From Lineus longissimus (Eukaryota > Nemertea > Pilidiophora > Heteronemertea > Lineidae), in NCBI RefSeq assembly GCF_910592395.1, contig NC_088319.1:6758001-6822000 (forward strand): a stretch of 64,000 nt of DNA, in the 5' to 3' direction. Below the pieces are notes generated by a model that saw only the letters and a program-made list of their open reading frames with translations, was not told where the DNA came from and did not search any database. Positions within the stretch are counted from its first letter, which is position 1. Every line of letters begins with the position of its first letter. Positions 22,401-32,159 of this stretch are shown here, piece by piece. The position numbers were made by a program, and so were the translations under genes.

Positions 22401-23559
22401 CTGTAAAGCTACCGATACAACATACTGAACTAGGGATATCTTCCGTTGCCTCCTGTAATATTTACATACCATGGATGATTAGTTCAATCATATTTCGTCC
22501 AGCTGGCAGCTCTGCATTGGAAATTTTAGTGGTATAATGTGTTCTCTTTACCTTCAAACAGTAGTATAAAGCCGATATTTACCACTTTACACCCTCAGTC
22601 CTGTGTTATTAGGTCATCCAGCTGAGTGCCAGGCCCTTGGGCCTCTTGTTAATTTAGGTCATTGATTAATCTGAGCATGATTAACATAGTGGTTAAAAAT
22701 ATCGACCTTGACCCAATATCCATGGTCAAAGTTGTTAAATTTTCTAATACAATATTATCCAGTCGCTGACCACAGGTGAGCACATGGTCCCAGGCCATAT
22801 TTTTTTTAATTCCTTCTGAGAAGGAGATTACAAACCTGATAAATGTTATGATAATCCAGGATCCTCCACAAAGTATTGCTCGTGTCATACAAGATTTTAA
22901 ACAGACGTGCAGTGATATATTTTGATTGCATGCTAGTGCTACAATCAACGGCGGATGCGACTTTCGAACCTAGTCCAGCTTTCTTGAAAGAGAAATCAGA
23001 TAGGTTTTGGAGATCGACATATACTGAGATGTGGAATCTTATCCCCAAGCATTTGAAACTCTAAACATTGACACTTTCAAAATTTCGTTCATGACTCTGG
23101 GCTGTTTACATGTATTTGGAGCAGAGGGGGATTTGAAGGCACATGAAAATTGAAAGCGTGAGGGGGTATCCCCGTCATGATACTGAAAAGCTTTTAAAAT
23201 TTGGGAGAGCAGACAAGACCATTTTCTACTGGCTTTAGAACTAATTCTGCTGGAGTGGGGGGGGGGGGGGAGTCGAGAACAACCTAGACATGCCGCTGAG
23301 ACTTGCTTGTATCAGGATCACTTTGGTTGGCTTGCACCTTGATCTGGCCTTGGAAAGTCAATATACAAGTGTTTATTTATTAAGTTATTTATATCTATCA
23401 AATCTAACATTATGTTCTACTCTTTCAGCATTGCTCCTGGTTACCATACCATTCTGGATAGCTAACTCCCTCCACAAAGATAACATTCTCAACATGAAAC
23501 AACGTGACGGTGTGTGTTACGAGCCGGTCAGGTGTTGTCAGTGCATCTGGCACATCTAG
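13411..23559 (+). CDS. Unrecognised four-transmembrane protein, five exons, 182 aa
   Basis: Coding exons are 13417-13490, 14009-14151, 15620-15753, 16165-16231 and 23429-23559. They sum to 549 bases, which is 182 codons plus a TAG stop. All four introns are GT-AG and the phases agree (2, 1, 0, 1). Residues 27-45, 57-80, 88-111 and 125-151 are strongly hydrophobic, so four membrane segments are predicted. The N-terminus is short and basic-aromatic (MWFYLWPH). The C-terminus is a Cys-rich tail (CYEPVRCCQC). There is no signal peptide. Size and topology resemble tetraspan families such as MARVEL-type proteins, but I see no family signature and assign no function. A 3' splice site precedes the start codon, so a non-coding 5' exon probably lies upstream. 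Confidence 0.75.
14009..14151 (+). CDS. Second coding exon, TM1 and TM2
   Basis: The acceptor is TTCTTTCTTCCAG and the donor is GTAGGT. It encodes RVVVILFTLALLVPQ (TM1), a short loop with PHTGRYCGGH, and LLELLITGVVLSFLMAG (TM2). Entry phase is 2 and exit phase is 1. Confidence 0.78.
14681..15249. mobile_element. MITE-like element with inverted ends, copy 1
   Basis: TTTAAAGGACCATTGG at 14690-14705 is inverted at 15234-15249 (CCAATGGTCCTGTAAA; 15 of 16 match). The interior left part, about 330 bases, recurs at 30722-31055. The two copies share a few bases outside the inverted block, so the exact boundary is unclear. No coding capacity. It lies in the second intron of the four-TM gene. Confidence 0.65.
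15620..15753 (+). CDS. Third coding exon, TM3
   Basis: The acceptor is TTTCATTTAAG and the donor is GTAAGT. It encodes FSIIFSIMDPVANQ, then IAFHVSGVINLLYLV and CTVLFFTKSADC. It enters in phase 1 and leaves in phase 0. Confidence 0.78.
16165..16231 (+). CDS. Fourth coding exon, first half of TM4
   Basis: The acceptor is AATTCTATTTCAG and the donor is GTAAGT. It encodes LVNTQELYYYSLAMLTLSLV. It is short (67 bases) and leaves phase 1, matching the last exon. Confidence 0.75.
16415..17256 (+). repeat. Dispersed repeat copy 1, left part
   Basis: This matches 60010-60820 almost base for base, apart from small indels. It begins with TCAGCTGACAAAGTCAGC, a stem-loop, and runs to GAGCTACG at 17256. 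There the match stops and resumes at 20459. No protein is supported. The ORFs here are poor in both copies. Confidence 0.85.
17293..18180 (+). pseudogene. RTE-like RT, N-terminal part
   Basis: The 295-codon open frame covers the linker and RT fingers. Real homology starts near 17362 (MIDKETQDAYSRKV). The earlier codons are flanking sequence, including an 18-base perfect hairpin at 17345-17383. The frame diverges after about 18115 (IPFRNQEN...), where an indel removes the expected continuation. Confidence 0.75.
18691..19299 (+). pseudogene. RTE-like RT, palm end and C-terminus
   Basis: The 202-codon open frame starts within the palm. It shows YADD at 18709-18720, the LNVNETKTE block, LLGSLLDTEKDI, and the C-terminal WFGHLLRL region. 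There is no upstream start of its own, because it is the tail of the polyprotein. Confidence 0.75.
19755..20458 (-). mobile_element. Jockey/CR1-group LINE 3' fragment, minus strand
   Basis: The 3' tail is four ACAAATT units at 19758-19793. Coding frame 20472-19987 contains YSRPIIPRDERWCPHC and EDETHFLCSCP. This is the same Cys/His C-terminal domain as the element at 5390-9310, but it comes from a different family. Only about 700 bases of the element remain (5' truncation). Its left neighbour is the RTE-like copy, and its right edge is where the dispersed repeat resumes. Confidence 0.75.
20459..20632 (+). repeat. Dispersed repeat copy 1, right part
   Basis: From TAAACAAACGCATGTGTGCA on, the sequence again follows copy 2 (60822-61000) after a 3.2-kb interruption. 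The match stops at GGGATTTTCAAAT. A further 18-base match, ATTAAGGTGACCATGGTCT at about 21489, may be the true end of the repeat beyond another insertion. Confidence 0.8.
20845..21335. mobile_element. Harbinger-like MITE with AATTCGCC internal repeats
   Basis: Perfect 31-base terminal inverted repeats (GGGGCCTTGTCCAAATTATT...) lie at 20845-20875 and 21305-21335. They are flanked by TAA on both sides (20842-20844 and 21336-21338), the 3-bp target duplication known for PIF/Harbinger transposons. The interior is a tangle of AATTCGCC/AAATCGCC motifs in both orientations, including an approximately 120-base duplicated block. It has no coding capacity. The ORFs across it are simple by-products of the short repeat. 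Confidence 0.85.
21339..22003. other. Intron sequence without recognisable feature
   Basis: Part of the third intron of the four-TM gene. Apart from the 18-base match to the dispersed repeat at about 21489, I see nothing recognisable. Confidence 0.4.
22004..22122. repeat. 60-bp tandem duplication
   Basis: ATAGATTGGTTCCCGATCGA and the following 40 bases occur twice in a row (22004-22063 and 22064-22122) with only a few differences. The duplication is probably recent. Confidence 0.9.
22279..22452 (-). other. Exon-like Cys-rich ORF, minus strand
   Basis: On the minus strand, a good acceptor (GTAAATATTACAG) is followed by 58 open codons. Segments include VCCIGSFTDKKCQRGC, then MDNCSMSRLGC and YKMLSVIERYPDL. 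The six cysteines and balanced composition look like a real protein rather than noise. The downstream boundary (AAAG followed by GTCAAA) is a weak donor, and the frame otherwise stays open to about 22220. It lies antisense in the third intron of the four-TM gene. I recognise no family. It could be an exon of an overlapping gene, a relic, or chance. Confidence 0.3.
22453..23428. other. Remainder of intron 3
   Basis: Holds a G run at 23256-23271 and short ORFs. One of them, at 22876-23064, ends in a protein-like stretch, but no splice sites support it. Nothing else is recognisable. Confidence 0.3.
23429..23559 (+). CDS. Last coding exon, four-TM gene
   Basis: The acceptor TTCTACTCTTTCAG completes the alanine codon begun in the previous exon. 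It encodes LLLVTIPFWIANSLHKDN (end of TM4), then KQRDGVCYEPVRCCQCIWHI and TAG. The cytosolic or luminal tail has five cysteines in 13 residues, possibly for palmitoylation or disulfides (inference). Confidence 0.78.
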
Positions 23560-24489
23560 GAAAAGGCACAAACAAATGAAAAACTGGGTGTAACGTATGT
23601 ACCGAAGTGAGTGACAGAAATTGGGTGCGAAAGTTTGAGGTGCAAGTTACATGAATTTACCATTGCTCTGCACCCATTTTAGCAAAGTTTTTCATAATGA
23701 CTAATGTGTCAGTTGGTAGAAATATTTAATGACAATCACATAAACGTGCATGTGTATAATAGTTCATGGTGAAATTCCAACCAAAAAATTTCGCTTCTGT
23801 CTGAATTGTTCTGATATAATTTGTTGTGGTCCATTATTAGAATATTTAAAGGCCTACGCCGTTTGTTAAAAAAATTTGAATTTGTAATTGAATTTGAAAA
23901 ATTTCAATTGCATAAATACATACTGAATATAATTTTCAGCATTGCCTTTGTGTAGACATATATACAAATACTATAAATACCAAGTTTCAACAAATTCATA
24001 TTCATAATAACTGCACTACGGCATTGTGTATTAGTGGATTTCTATTTAACTAGACCACAAGTACATTGTTTTTGGAATGACTACATTATTAATGTCTGCA
24101 TTCCCTTTTGTAACATTTAATTCAGACTTTTTCCTTAACTCTTTGAGACTGTTGAATGGCATCGGTCGTTTAAGGTAAATCAGGCACCAGTAACGTTGAA
24201 CGACCTATGCCATTTGCATACATCACTTTCAACATACGGTTTTGTAGTGCTCGGCACTGTCTGAAATCAATCTGAGAGACATCTACAATTATTCTTGATT
24301 ACTAACAGCTGTGTTATAATATTTTTTCTTACTATGGTTGGGTGTATATGGTGGTGTCAGCTAGCAGAGTAAGTTAAGATAGCGATAGTGTCTTCAAAAT
24401 GTTAAAACCCATTAGAAATTGATAACCAATGTGCAGGTGTTGCAGCAGAAGTTGGCGTGAAGTTGAAGTAATGTAGAAATGAGGTTAAC
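23560..24489. other. 3' flank of the four-TM gene, no other gene seen
   Basis: AT-rich and presumably 3' UTR at first. I found no clear AATAAA here. It ends where the tail of the minus-strand L2-like LINE begins. Confidence 0.35.
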
Positions 24490-24577
24490 GTGATTTTTCA
24501 CCAACTTGAATGAATGAATGAATATAAGAATTTCTATAGCGCCTGAATTAAAAGAAAAACTTAAATTCTCAGGCGCT

Positions 24578-25672
24578 TTACAAAGCAAAACACTCCCTGA
24601 AAAGGTGTTGTTTCAGGAGAGTTTTGAAAATGTCTATGGAACCAGCAAGCCTGATGTTGGAAGGTAGCTGGTTCCATAGAACCGGTGATGACTTGTAAAA
24701 AGAACGGTCACCAAAGGTTTTGCACTTAGTGCGAGGGACCACCAAAGTTGGAGCAATAACAGAGCGGAGATGGTAGGTGGAATGGTGCCTCAGTCTGACC
24801 ATATCACACAGGTACGCAGGTGCGACTCCATGTATTGCCTTATATGTAAATAAAAGCACTTTGAAAACAATCCTGTATTTAACAGGAAGCCAATGGAGTC
24901 GCATGAGAACCGGTGTGATACGATCAAACCGCGGCACCAGACACACAACGCGAGCTGCAGCATTAAAAGTGCACGCTGCAGTCTGGAGAGTTGATGTGTA
25001 GAAATGCCATATAGAAGGGAATTACAATAATCAATGTGAGAAGTGACAAAGGCATGAACAAGAGTGGTGGTTGACTCGGGACTGAGGAAACGTCGAATTT
25101 GGCGGATCTTATAAAGACCCAGGAAAGCCTTGGAGCAGACCCTACTAACATGGGTTTCCATAGACATGTTTTTGTCAAAGTAAACACCAAGGTTTCGTAC
25201 CGATTTGACAGGTGAAATTGAGGCCTCCCCCACTCTGATTGGACCCATATCTACCTTCTGGAGCATTTGTCTAGAACCGATAAAAAATGAACTCTGTCTA
25301 AAGATCATTGATGAGGAGCTCGTTCTCGATCATCCACGCACGGACATCAGCTACACATGCTTCTGTTTCGCACATAGCTCTCTGCTGGTTAGTAGATGCC
25401 AAAGGACGGAAAGACATATAGAGCTGATTGTCGTCTGAATAGCCATGCGCATCTGGAAAGTGACGTGAAATGATGTGATAAAGCCTTGACATATAGAACA
25501 AAAAGAGGATGGGTCCAAGGCAACTGCCCTGTGGAACACCACAATGGAGTGAAAAATGCTTAGATTTGCTACCATTGATGACGACACACTGCTCTCTATT
25601 AGAGAGATAAGACTTCAGCCACTGAAGGCAAAGGCCAGTGACGCCAAAATCTGTCTCCATGGTTTGAAGCAA
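24578..25672 (-). pseudogene. L2-like RT, palm end and C-terminus
   Basis: Frame 25672-25298 has GVPQGSCLGP and YSDDNQLY. Frame 25308-24790 has VRNLGVYFDKNM and HIDYCNSLLYG. Frame 24946-24578 has ITPVLMRLHWLPV and ends RECFAL. All are in one order and orientation, with small frame shifts. The Ala-to-Ser change in YSDD would probably still allow metal binding. Confidence 0.78.
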
Positions 25673-25677
25673 TATGT

Positions 25678-26313
25678 CTACTCTACATCAACCGTATCAA
25701 ACGCGGCACTTAGATCTAGCAAGACTAGCAAGCAGACTTCCTGATTGTCCATTTTCATAAGAATGTCACTTTGAACCTTCAGAAGAGCAGTCTCTGTCGA
25801 GTGGTTCTTGCGGTATGCGGACTGGACTGCTGGTAGTGGGGCAGAGTTATCACTGTGGACCATTAGCTGGTCAACTACTACCCTCTCAACAAGCTTAGAC
25901 ACAAATGCTAAGTTGCTAACCGGCCTAAAGTTGGAAAAGGTCCGATCAAGTCCTGCTTTCTTTAACAAAGGCGATACCAGGGCACACTTCCATTCAGTAG
26001 GAACTCGAGCATCCTGTAGCGAGAGATTCACGATGCGAGCGATGACTGGTAACAGAGAGTCAACACATAGCTTAAGCATCCAGGTTGGGATCGGATCGAG
26101 CGAACAGCTCGCGCTTGAGGACTTCATGATCAGTTTTCGAATTTGCTCGTCGGACACTGTACTAAAAGCATTAATTGACTTCTCTGCTGTAGGAGCGGAG
26201 ACAATGGGACAGTTAACTGTGACTGCCCTGATTTTGCTTTTAATAATGTCAACTTTACGGACGAAAAAATCACCGAAGTCATTCGCGAGTACCTTGTACT
26301 TTTGTCCTTGCAC
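25678..26313 (-). pseudogene. L2-like RT, fingers and first palm motif
   Basis: The 211-codon frame contains SLDPIPTWMLK, FRPVSNLAFVSKLVERVV, SAYRKNHSTETALLKV and LLDLSAAFDTVD, in the normal order of L2/CR1 RT. It ends right after the first catalytic Asp block. The protein continues in the next frame from 25672. Confidence 0.78.
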
Positions 26314-26330
26314 ATGCTGTATTGTCTGAC

Positions 26331-26732
26331 GATCACTAGAAAGTTTTGCTGTTCAAAAGATCGTCTGGAGTTTCACCATTGTCCACATTGGCTAGACTTA
26401 TGTTGTAGTAGTCCTATTTTGAGCTGTAATGACATAAGCATGTTTTTGTTTGTTTTTAAGTGGCAGTGTGGTTTGAAATGACTTTTTTTATGTATTTGCC
26501 TTGATTTCCAAAGAAACCAATTTAAAATTTCATTTCCTATAACATATCAAAAGCCTGAGGAGACTTTTGAAACCATGTTTCTATTTGTTGGTAATACATT
26601 TATAGGGTCAAATCCAACTGTTCGTGATTTACGTGTACATCGATGCTTGTGCTCCTGTACAGACCTTCATTCATGGTCCAATGATGAAGTCATTAACAAA
26701 AATTCAAACCCCTCTTATCTTCTTAAGAATTG
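26331..26732. other. No recognisable gene
   Basis: AT-rich sequence between the L2-like LINE and a short dispersed repeat. I see nothing. Confidence 0.35.
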
Positions 26733-26835
26733 TGTTTCTATGGTCAGGTAGGCGTACTCTATCCCACAACACATTAAAATCATTTGTAGCCTGCATGTAT
26801 AATAGCAGTCACTCAGCTCCCGGACTATTCTGTCT
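26733..26835. repeat. Short dispersed repeat, copy 1 (copy 2 at 52741-52830)
   Basis: GTAGGCGTACTCTATCCCAC and the next 70 bases recur with few changes at 52741-52830. The sequence is non-coding. Confidence 0.75.
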
Positions 26836-26875
26836 TGCTAAATAATTCTATAATCTCTTTTGCCTTCCTAAGGCA

Positions 26876-27947
26876 GCTAGTCTTGGTAGTTGATAAAGCT
26901 TGGAATCAGTGAAACCATGTAACCAGTGATAAACCTTGGAGTAGTCAGTACTAAACCGTGGAATCACTGTGCAAGTTCCACGTGAAATCGGGCGCGTTCC
27001 TTCCACGATTTATACCCTCCCAACTGCCAATCTCGTCCCAGCTGACTTTATTGATAGCAATTTGCCAGTAGTTCCAGAATCAACCTTTTTGTGGAGGATA
27101 ACGTCATCATTGAATGCATTGGAAATGTGTTGTTGTCATTAAAAAATAAACTTATATTCATGACGGGCCGCCATTTGCAAATGTCTAATTATTGCTCTTC
27201 GATGAAAGCAAAAGTAAGCTTTTGTGATTGTTTTGTATTCCATATACTAAAATAAAACGTTTTTATCAAAAGAATCATTTGTATATATAATGCTCTGATA
27301 AAGCTTAGTAGATATGACAAACATGCACACGGGAATCACTAAAAAATGTGTCCGCTTAGAACTGGTTACATCACGAAAATATCTCTACATCCCTCGATGT
27401 GTACATGAATATGTACGAAATCGCTCACAGCGAAGGAATTTATTCACATTTTTCTTCTCCAAACCCGGCTATAACCTTCGGTAATAAACCTTCATCTACG
27501 TTTCTACGGATAAGTGCCAGCCGGTGCTGCATGATGTAGTCAATCTTCTCTGTATCACCCTGTATGATCACACCGCTCCGTAGTTCAAATAGGCCCGTGC
27601 GATGGCGTAGTAAGCGGAGCGCTGATTGGCCCATATTATGGGTGTGTGGTGGGCGTGTCGTGACGTGCATGCCTATATTTGGGAGATCAGTAATGTACAC
27701 TGGAGGCGAGGTATGACTGGGTTGTTCTAAAATATATATTATTGAATCGGATATGCGACTGATTTCTAAACTATCGTCAAATTCCGATCTGATCATGTAA
27801 AAATAAGCTCCAAATATTGATTCGTAACCACCTTAGGTTCAAATGGCATTATTTCATGTTTTTATGCATTTTTAGGACTGATTCCAAGGTTTATCACTGG
27901 TTTCAAGGTTTCACTGGTTCCAATCTTTATCACCTACTGCTAGTCTT
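26876..27947. mobile_element. Foldback element with ~70-bp inverted ends
   Basis: The left arm 26876-26950 and right arm 27874-27947 are inverted copies (about 85 percent by eye). Each contains two GTGATAAACCTTGGA-like motifs. The interior is about 920 bases. Clear target duplications were not found. It encloses the 118-codon minus-strand ORF described below. Confidence 0.6.
27440..27796 (-). other. 118-codon ORF inside the foldback element
   Basis: The longest ORF within the inverted-repeat element, read from 27796 down to 27440. It has balanced composition, with segments such as MGQSALRLLRHRTGLFELR and QGDTEKIDYIMQHRLALIRR. I recognise no family. With no RNA or homology support it could be chance. 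Confidence 0.25.
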
Positions 27948-28281
27948 ACGTTCAACTCATCCAGGCTGGCCTAAACGATGGCTGTCAATTTCAAATCTAG
28001 TGAACGCATTAAGCATTCTTATGTTATTGAAAACTGCCTGTAGTTTACACCAGTATTTCATTTGTACATTTTTTAGTCCTTGTGATGAAAAAGTATTCTT
28101 CCTTTACTGACGGTAAAGTATTATTTTGCGAAGCTTATCATGATTTCAAGAACATATATTTTTGTACTGCAGCTGTATCAAATGTCTTTCTGGATTACAA
28201 TTTGTTGTATTTTGATACAACACATTGTTATAAAACCCTTTCACAATTGAAATTATGATTTTGAAAAAATGTCTGATATTT

Positions 28282-28334
28282 TTAGCTCACCTCTTAGCAG
28301 AGGTGAGCTTATCCCATACCGTGGCGTCCGTCGT

Positions 28335-28378
<44 letters not shown>

Positions 28379-29430
28379 CGTCGTCGTCCGTCGTCCGTTA
28401 GCACGGCACGTTTCGTAACTGTTAGAGCTATTGAGTTGAAACTTGGTACACATGTACCCTTATGTAATGACACCTTGGAGACCAAGTTTCGGTCCGATTC
28501 GTTTCATGGTTTGGCCACCAGGGGGCCAAACGTTAAAAGTAAAAATATGCAATATCTCCCTTAATAGTAGTCGGGAAATTTTGAAAAAAATATGGTAGGT
28601 ACTTCTAGCAAAGGTGCATCATATATCCTCCGGGTTTTTGATTTGACCTCCTTTTCAAGGTCACAGAGGTCAAATGGTGTAAATTGGCCGTTAGGATGTA
28701 ACGATGGCACGTTTCTAAACTGCAATGACTATTGACACCAAATTTGGTACACATTTACCCCTTAGTCAGGTGATCTTAGGGACCGAAGTTTGGTCCAAAA
28801 TGATTCACCACTTGACCACCAGGGGGCAAAATCCAAAAACCTTAAAAAATGTGATTATTCCTTAACTTCTTGCCCGATTGCCACCAATTTGATATCATTG
28901 GTACATCTAACCACCATACAGTATATGTCACACAGGTTTTTAATTTGACCTTCTTGTCAAGGTCACAGAGGTCAAATGGCATAAATTCGCCGTCAGGCCG
29001 TAACTTTGGCACGTTTCTTAACTGCAATGACTATTGATCACAAATTAAGTACACATGTACCCCTTGGTCAGGTGATCTCAGGTACCGAAGTTTGGTGCGA
29101 TCTGATTTGCCGTTTGGCCTCCAGGGAGGGGGCCAAATCCTAAATTCTTCAAAATGCCATTATTCCTAGTAATGACTTGCCTGATTGGCACCAATTTTAT
29201 ATCATAGGTACATCTAATTCTAACAACCATTCAATGTGTCACCAGGGTCTTCTTTGATTTGACCTACTTTTCAAGGTCACAGAGGTCGAATGTACTGTAA
29301 ATTGGCCATTTTGGGGAAATTGTAATTGCTTGGACCTACATCAAACCTAACACTACATGACACAATACCATGCTCTTTATCCATCTTTCCTCCACATGAG
29401 GTGAGCACAATGGCCCTGGCCATTTCATTA
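28282..29430. repeat. Modular ~300-bp repeat array with GTC microsatellite
   Basis: Begins with AGCTCACCTCTTAGCAGAGG, a stem-loop, then a run of GTC/CGTC units (28325-28398). Three copies of a unit of about 301 bases follow, with the landmark TTGGTACACATGTACCCCTT at about 28441, 28743 and 29044. It closes with AGGTGAGC at 29399, the inverse of the start. Parts of the unit recur at 31745, 33000, 37936 and 42690. Confidence 0.85.
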
Positions 29431-30720
29431 TACCAGAAAAAAAGATTTTGGCTCTGATCTCAGAGAAGGAGGCTTGCCACTGTATATTGTAAAGAGATGA
29501 TAACTCTATGGCTCCTGTACATGAAGTGACTTAATTGTCTATCATAATTGGTAAGCATGCGCAGTACAACAGGTACATATAAGGATAATGTATGAGATGA
29601 TACAGGATACTATAACATATATTAGCTACTTCCTGTTGAAATCCCCTCCCCCAAAACTCAAAAGCCCAATCAAATCATCCAAATAACATCATAAGCCAAA
29701 GATATTGCCCTAGATACATAGTTGGAAGTGTAGTTCTGTTGGAAATTGCTTTCCCAGCTTAGAACACAGCTGTGAACAGCTTTTAACATGATTTCCAGTG
29801 GTTTTATAGAGTACCGCCGCATTCATGGTGATCTGCTGCAAAAGAATAAATTGAAGATATTGTTTAAGGAATTCATACCTAACTGGAGGAGTTGTCTCGT
29901 GAGGGTAGATCTACGCGTCGGTTCGACCAACATTTTAGCACATTTTAACCGAGCGGTTTTGGTGAGACAATCAATACTGACAGTGAGGTGTCAATTTCTA
30001 TTCTAAACTAAAATATCTAAAATTAAACAACGAAAAATTTGGTTTTTAATGCTTTTTGACAGCTTCCACATTTTGCACCAACCCAGGCAGTTAATATTGT
30101 TGCCTAACCACAACCGATCACCGCTGAATTCAAAACAAATATATTTACACTGTAAAGTGTGGTATGTTTTAAATCCAGGTATTTTAGAATTTGCGACCTG
30201 CTCTGGTTCATACAGGGGTGCAGCTAGCTTTTCGGTCTGCCGGGGGGGGGGGGGGGCAGGGTTCTTCATAAGGCCATTTGTCTGGGCCCACACAGTATTT
30301 TGGCGGTTTACCACCCTACCTTGTTCTAGCATTTTGTAAGTGATTCCTAGATGGCAACCTTACCTTGTGTTGCACTCTGGTCAAACTTCTTGAATATCAA
30401 GAGTCCAACCCTACCTTGATAAAACCCTATCGAGAACCTGGGGCAAAAGATTCTCGAGGGAGAAATCATGGTCAAAAACACATTTTATGCTGACTACTAC
30501 GAGGGAGAGGGGGCATCTGCCCCCACTTGCTACGCCCCTGATAAAGAGAAAAGGGAAACAAATTTTTCAAGAAAAATGATTTTACATGTACATGTAATAT
30601 GAACCACCTCATTTGTATTAAAGTTGTCTGGAGGCTATTAAAAGTTATGTAAAACAGCAGCTAAGGTAATGTTACCGATAATGATAACAGATTCTATTAT
30701 TTATAGAGGGCTACTCAGAA
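29431..30720. other. No gene seen; poly-G tract
   Basis: Non-repetitive sequence with a G tract at 30241-30256. No splice-supported exon or element could be identified. Confidence 0.35.
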
Positions 30721-30721
30721 G

Positions 30722-31055
30722 AATTAGCTGTTTAAAGGACCATTGGCGTTATTAAGGGCAATGTTACCCAGCTGTCGGCTGCCAAGTCACCTCTTATTCT
30801 ACATAAGTAGTTTCCATCAACAAATTGCACAAAAGAAGGACAAAATTCAAAATCCGACTGAATTGTCACGATTTTCTGATGTTGACCCCAATTTGACCAG
30901 GGTTAGCTCTCCATGCGTCAATCATTTCCATGTGGAACGATGTACGAGTAAGGTGTTTCCTGGAGCCATGGATCTACCCTGTGACATCTTGGTGCCGATA
31001 TCGATTTTTCCGACGTCACGCTGATGGCGTTTGATTACTCGGCTATGTTGTGAAG
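30722..31055. mobile_element. MITE-like element, truncated copy 2
   Basis: Follows 14681-15010 closely from TTAGCTGTTTAAAGGACCAT to the TTTTTCCGACGTCACG region. The right inverted end present in copy 1 is missing here. Confidence 0.75.
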
Positions 31056-31744
31056 TGCATAGTTCAAATATTTCTGTGCAACTGGCAATATAAATCATTT
31101 TAAAGGTAACTAGCAATGCACAATCAGCCCATACGGTTACCAGTAAATAAATATCTGTGTTTGGCCTCAAAGCATCTATTTTTGCCAAAGCGAGACACAT
31201 TTTTTTGTATGCGCCCAAAGATAATTTTACTCCTGTAGGTAGTTTTTGTATCAGGAAAAGTTCTAAACAATTCAGTCAATTGTATATCTGGTCTTGTATT
31301 ATATATCACTTGTGATAGTTTGTATAATTGATATCCAGCTGGCTGGATGAGATAAAATAATATTGATACAGAAAACTTGTTTCAAATTTATTTCTTTTCT
31401 TGGAAATAAACATGACAATCAAGAACCTCTCTGTGGACACCTATGGGATGAGTCAATGATGCCCTTAATCGAGAGGTATCTTTAGTAGAGAGTGATGCCA
31501 TGATCAACGTTAATCTCCCAGGACCACTGTCTTGATGAGTTTCATTTCAATTACAGTACAACTTCTCTATCGTGGACGCAGGAGAGTTATGTCATGGTCG
31601 CCAGTTTGTGGATTACGACCAGTTTGTGGAGTACTGTGTACCTACATGTACATGTATGTTGGAAAATTAAACCTTGACTATGTACTTTGCACATTCGAGG
31701 TTCAAATTTTTACTGATATTTCAATTCCGGTGTGAATTTGAATT
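31056..31744. other. No recognisable gene
   Basis: AT-rich sequence. I see no exon or repeat boundary. Confidence 0.3.
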
Positions 31745-32150
31745 CGCCTCATTGCTTTTTGGCTCCAAGGGGCCAAAAGTGGAAACCTTAAAAGTGTCGT
31801 ATCTCCCTTATAAGTTACTTGTTTTTTCGATAAAATTTTTATGGTAGGTTCTCCTAGCAAGAATACATAACATATCATACAGGTTTTTGATTTGACCTAA
31901 TTTTGAAAGTCCCATGTCAAATGGCATAAATTGGCACGTTTCTTAACCATTAAAGTTACGAACTTGAAATTTGGTACACAACTTCCTACGTCATATAACC
32001 TCCGACACCGAAATTTGGTCTGATCTGATTCTTCACTTGGCCACATGGGGGCAAAACTAACAATGGTAAAATTAGTGCAATACCTCGCTTTTAATATTAT
32101 GTCCAGCACCACTGTGTGCTGGGTTTTCCTCACCTGGGTGAGCTTATTTC
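31745..32150 (+). repeat. Further copy of the ~300-bp modular unit
   Basis: Shares GGCCAAAAGTGG, TTTTTGATTTGACCT, GGCACGTTTCTTAACC and TTTGGTACACA in the same order as the 28282-29430 units. It ends with CACCTGGGTGAGCTT. Confidence 0.7.
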
Positions 32151-32159
32151 ATCACGTCT

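Larger units (their letters stand above)
24490..26330 (-). mobile_element. L2/CR1-like LINE, minus strand, 5' truncated
   Basis: A minus-strand element with tail GAATGAATGAATGAATATAA at about 24506-24526, as in L2-like elements. Frames 26313-25678, 25672-25298, 25308-24790 and 24946-24578 together give RT and C-terminus. They include TALLKVQSDILMKMD, LLDLSAAFDTVD, HCGVPQGSCLGPILF, the active site YSDD (25430-25441; usual form YADD), and the closing LHWLPVKYRIVFK region. The endonuclease is missing. Four frames mean it is dead. Confidence 0.85.

Noticed and set aside
22876-23064. 62-codon plus ORF with a protein-like end
   Set aside because: No splice sites or start support it and it does not fit the phase of the host gene.
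28253-28453. ORF with a poly-Asp run
   Set aside because: Simply the GTC microsatellite read in one frame.
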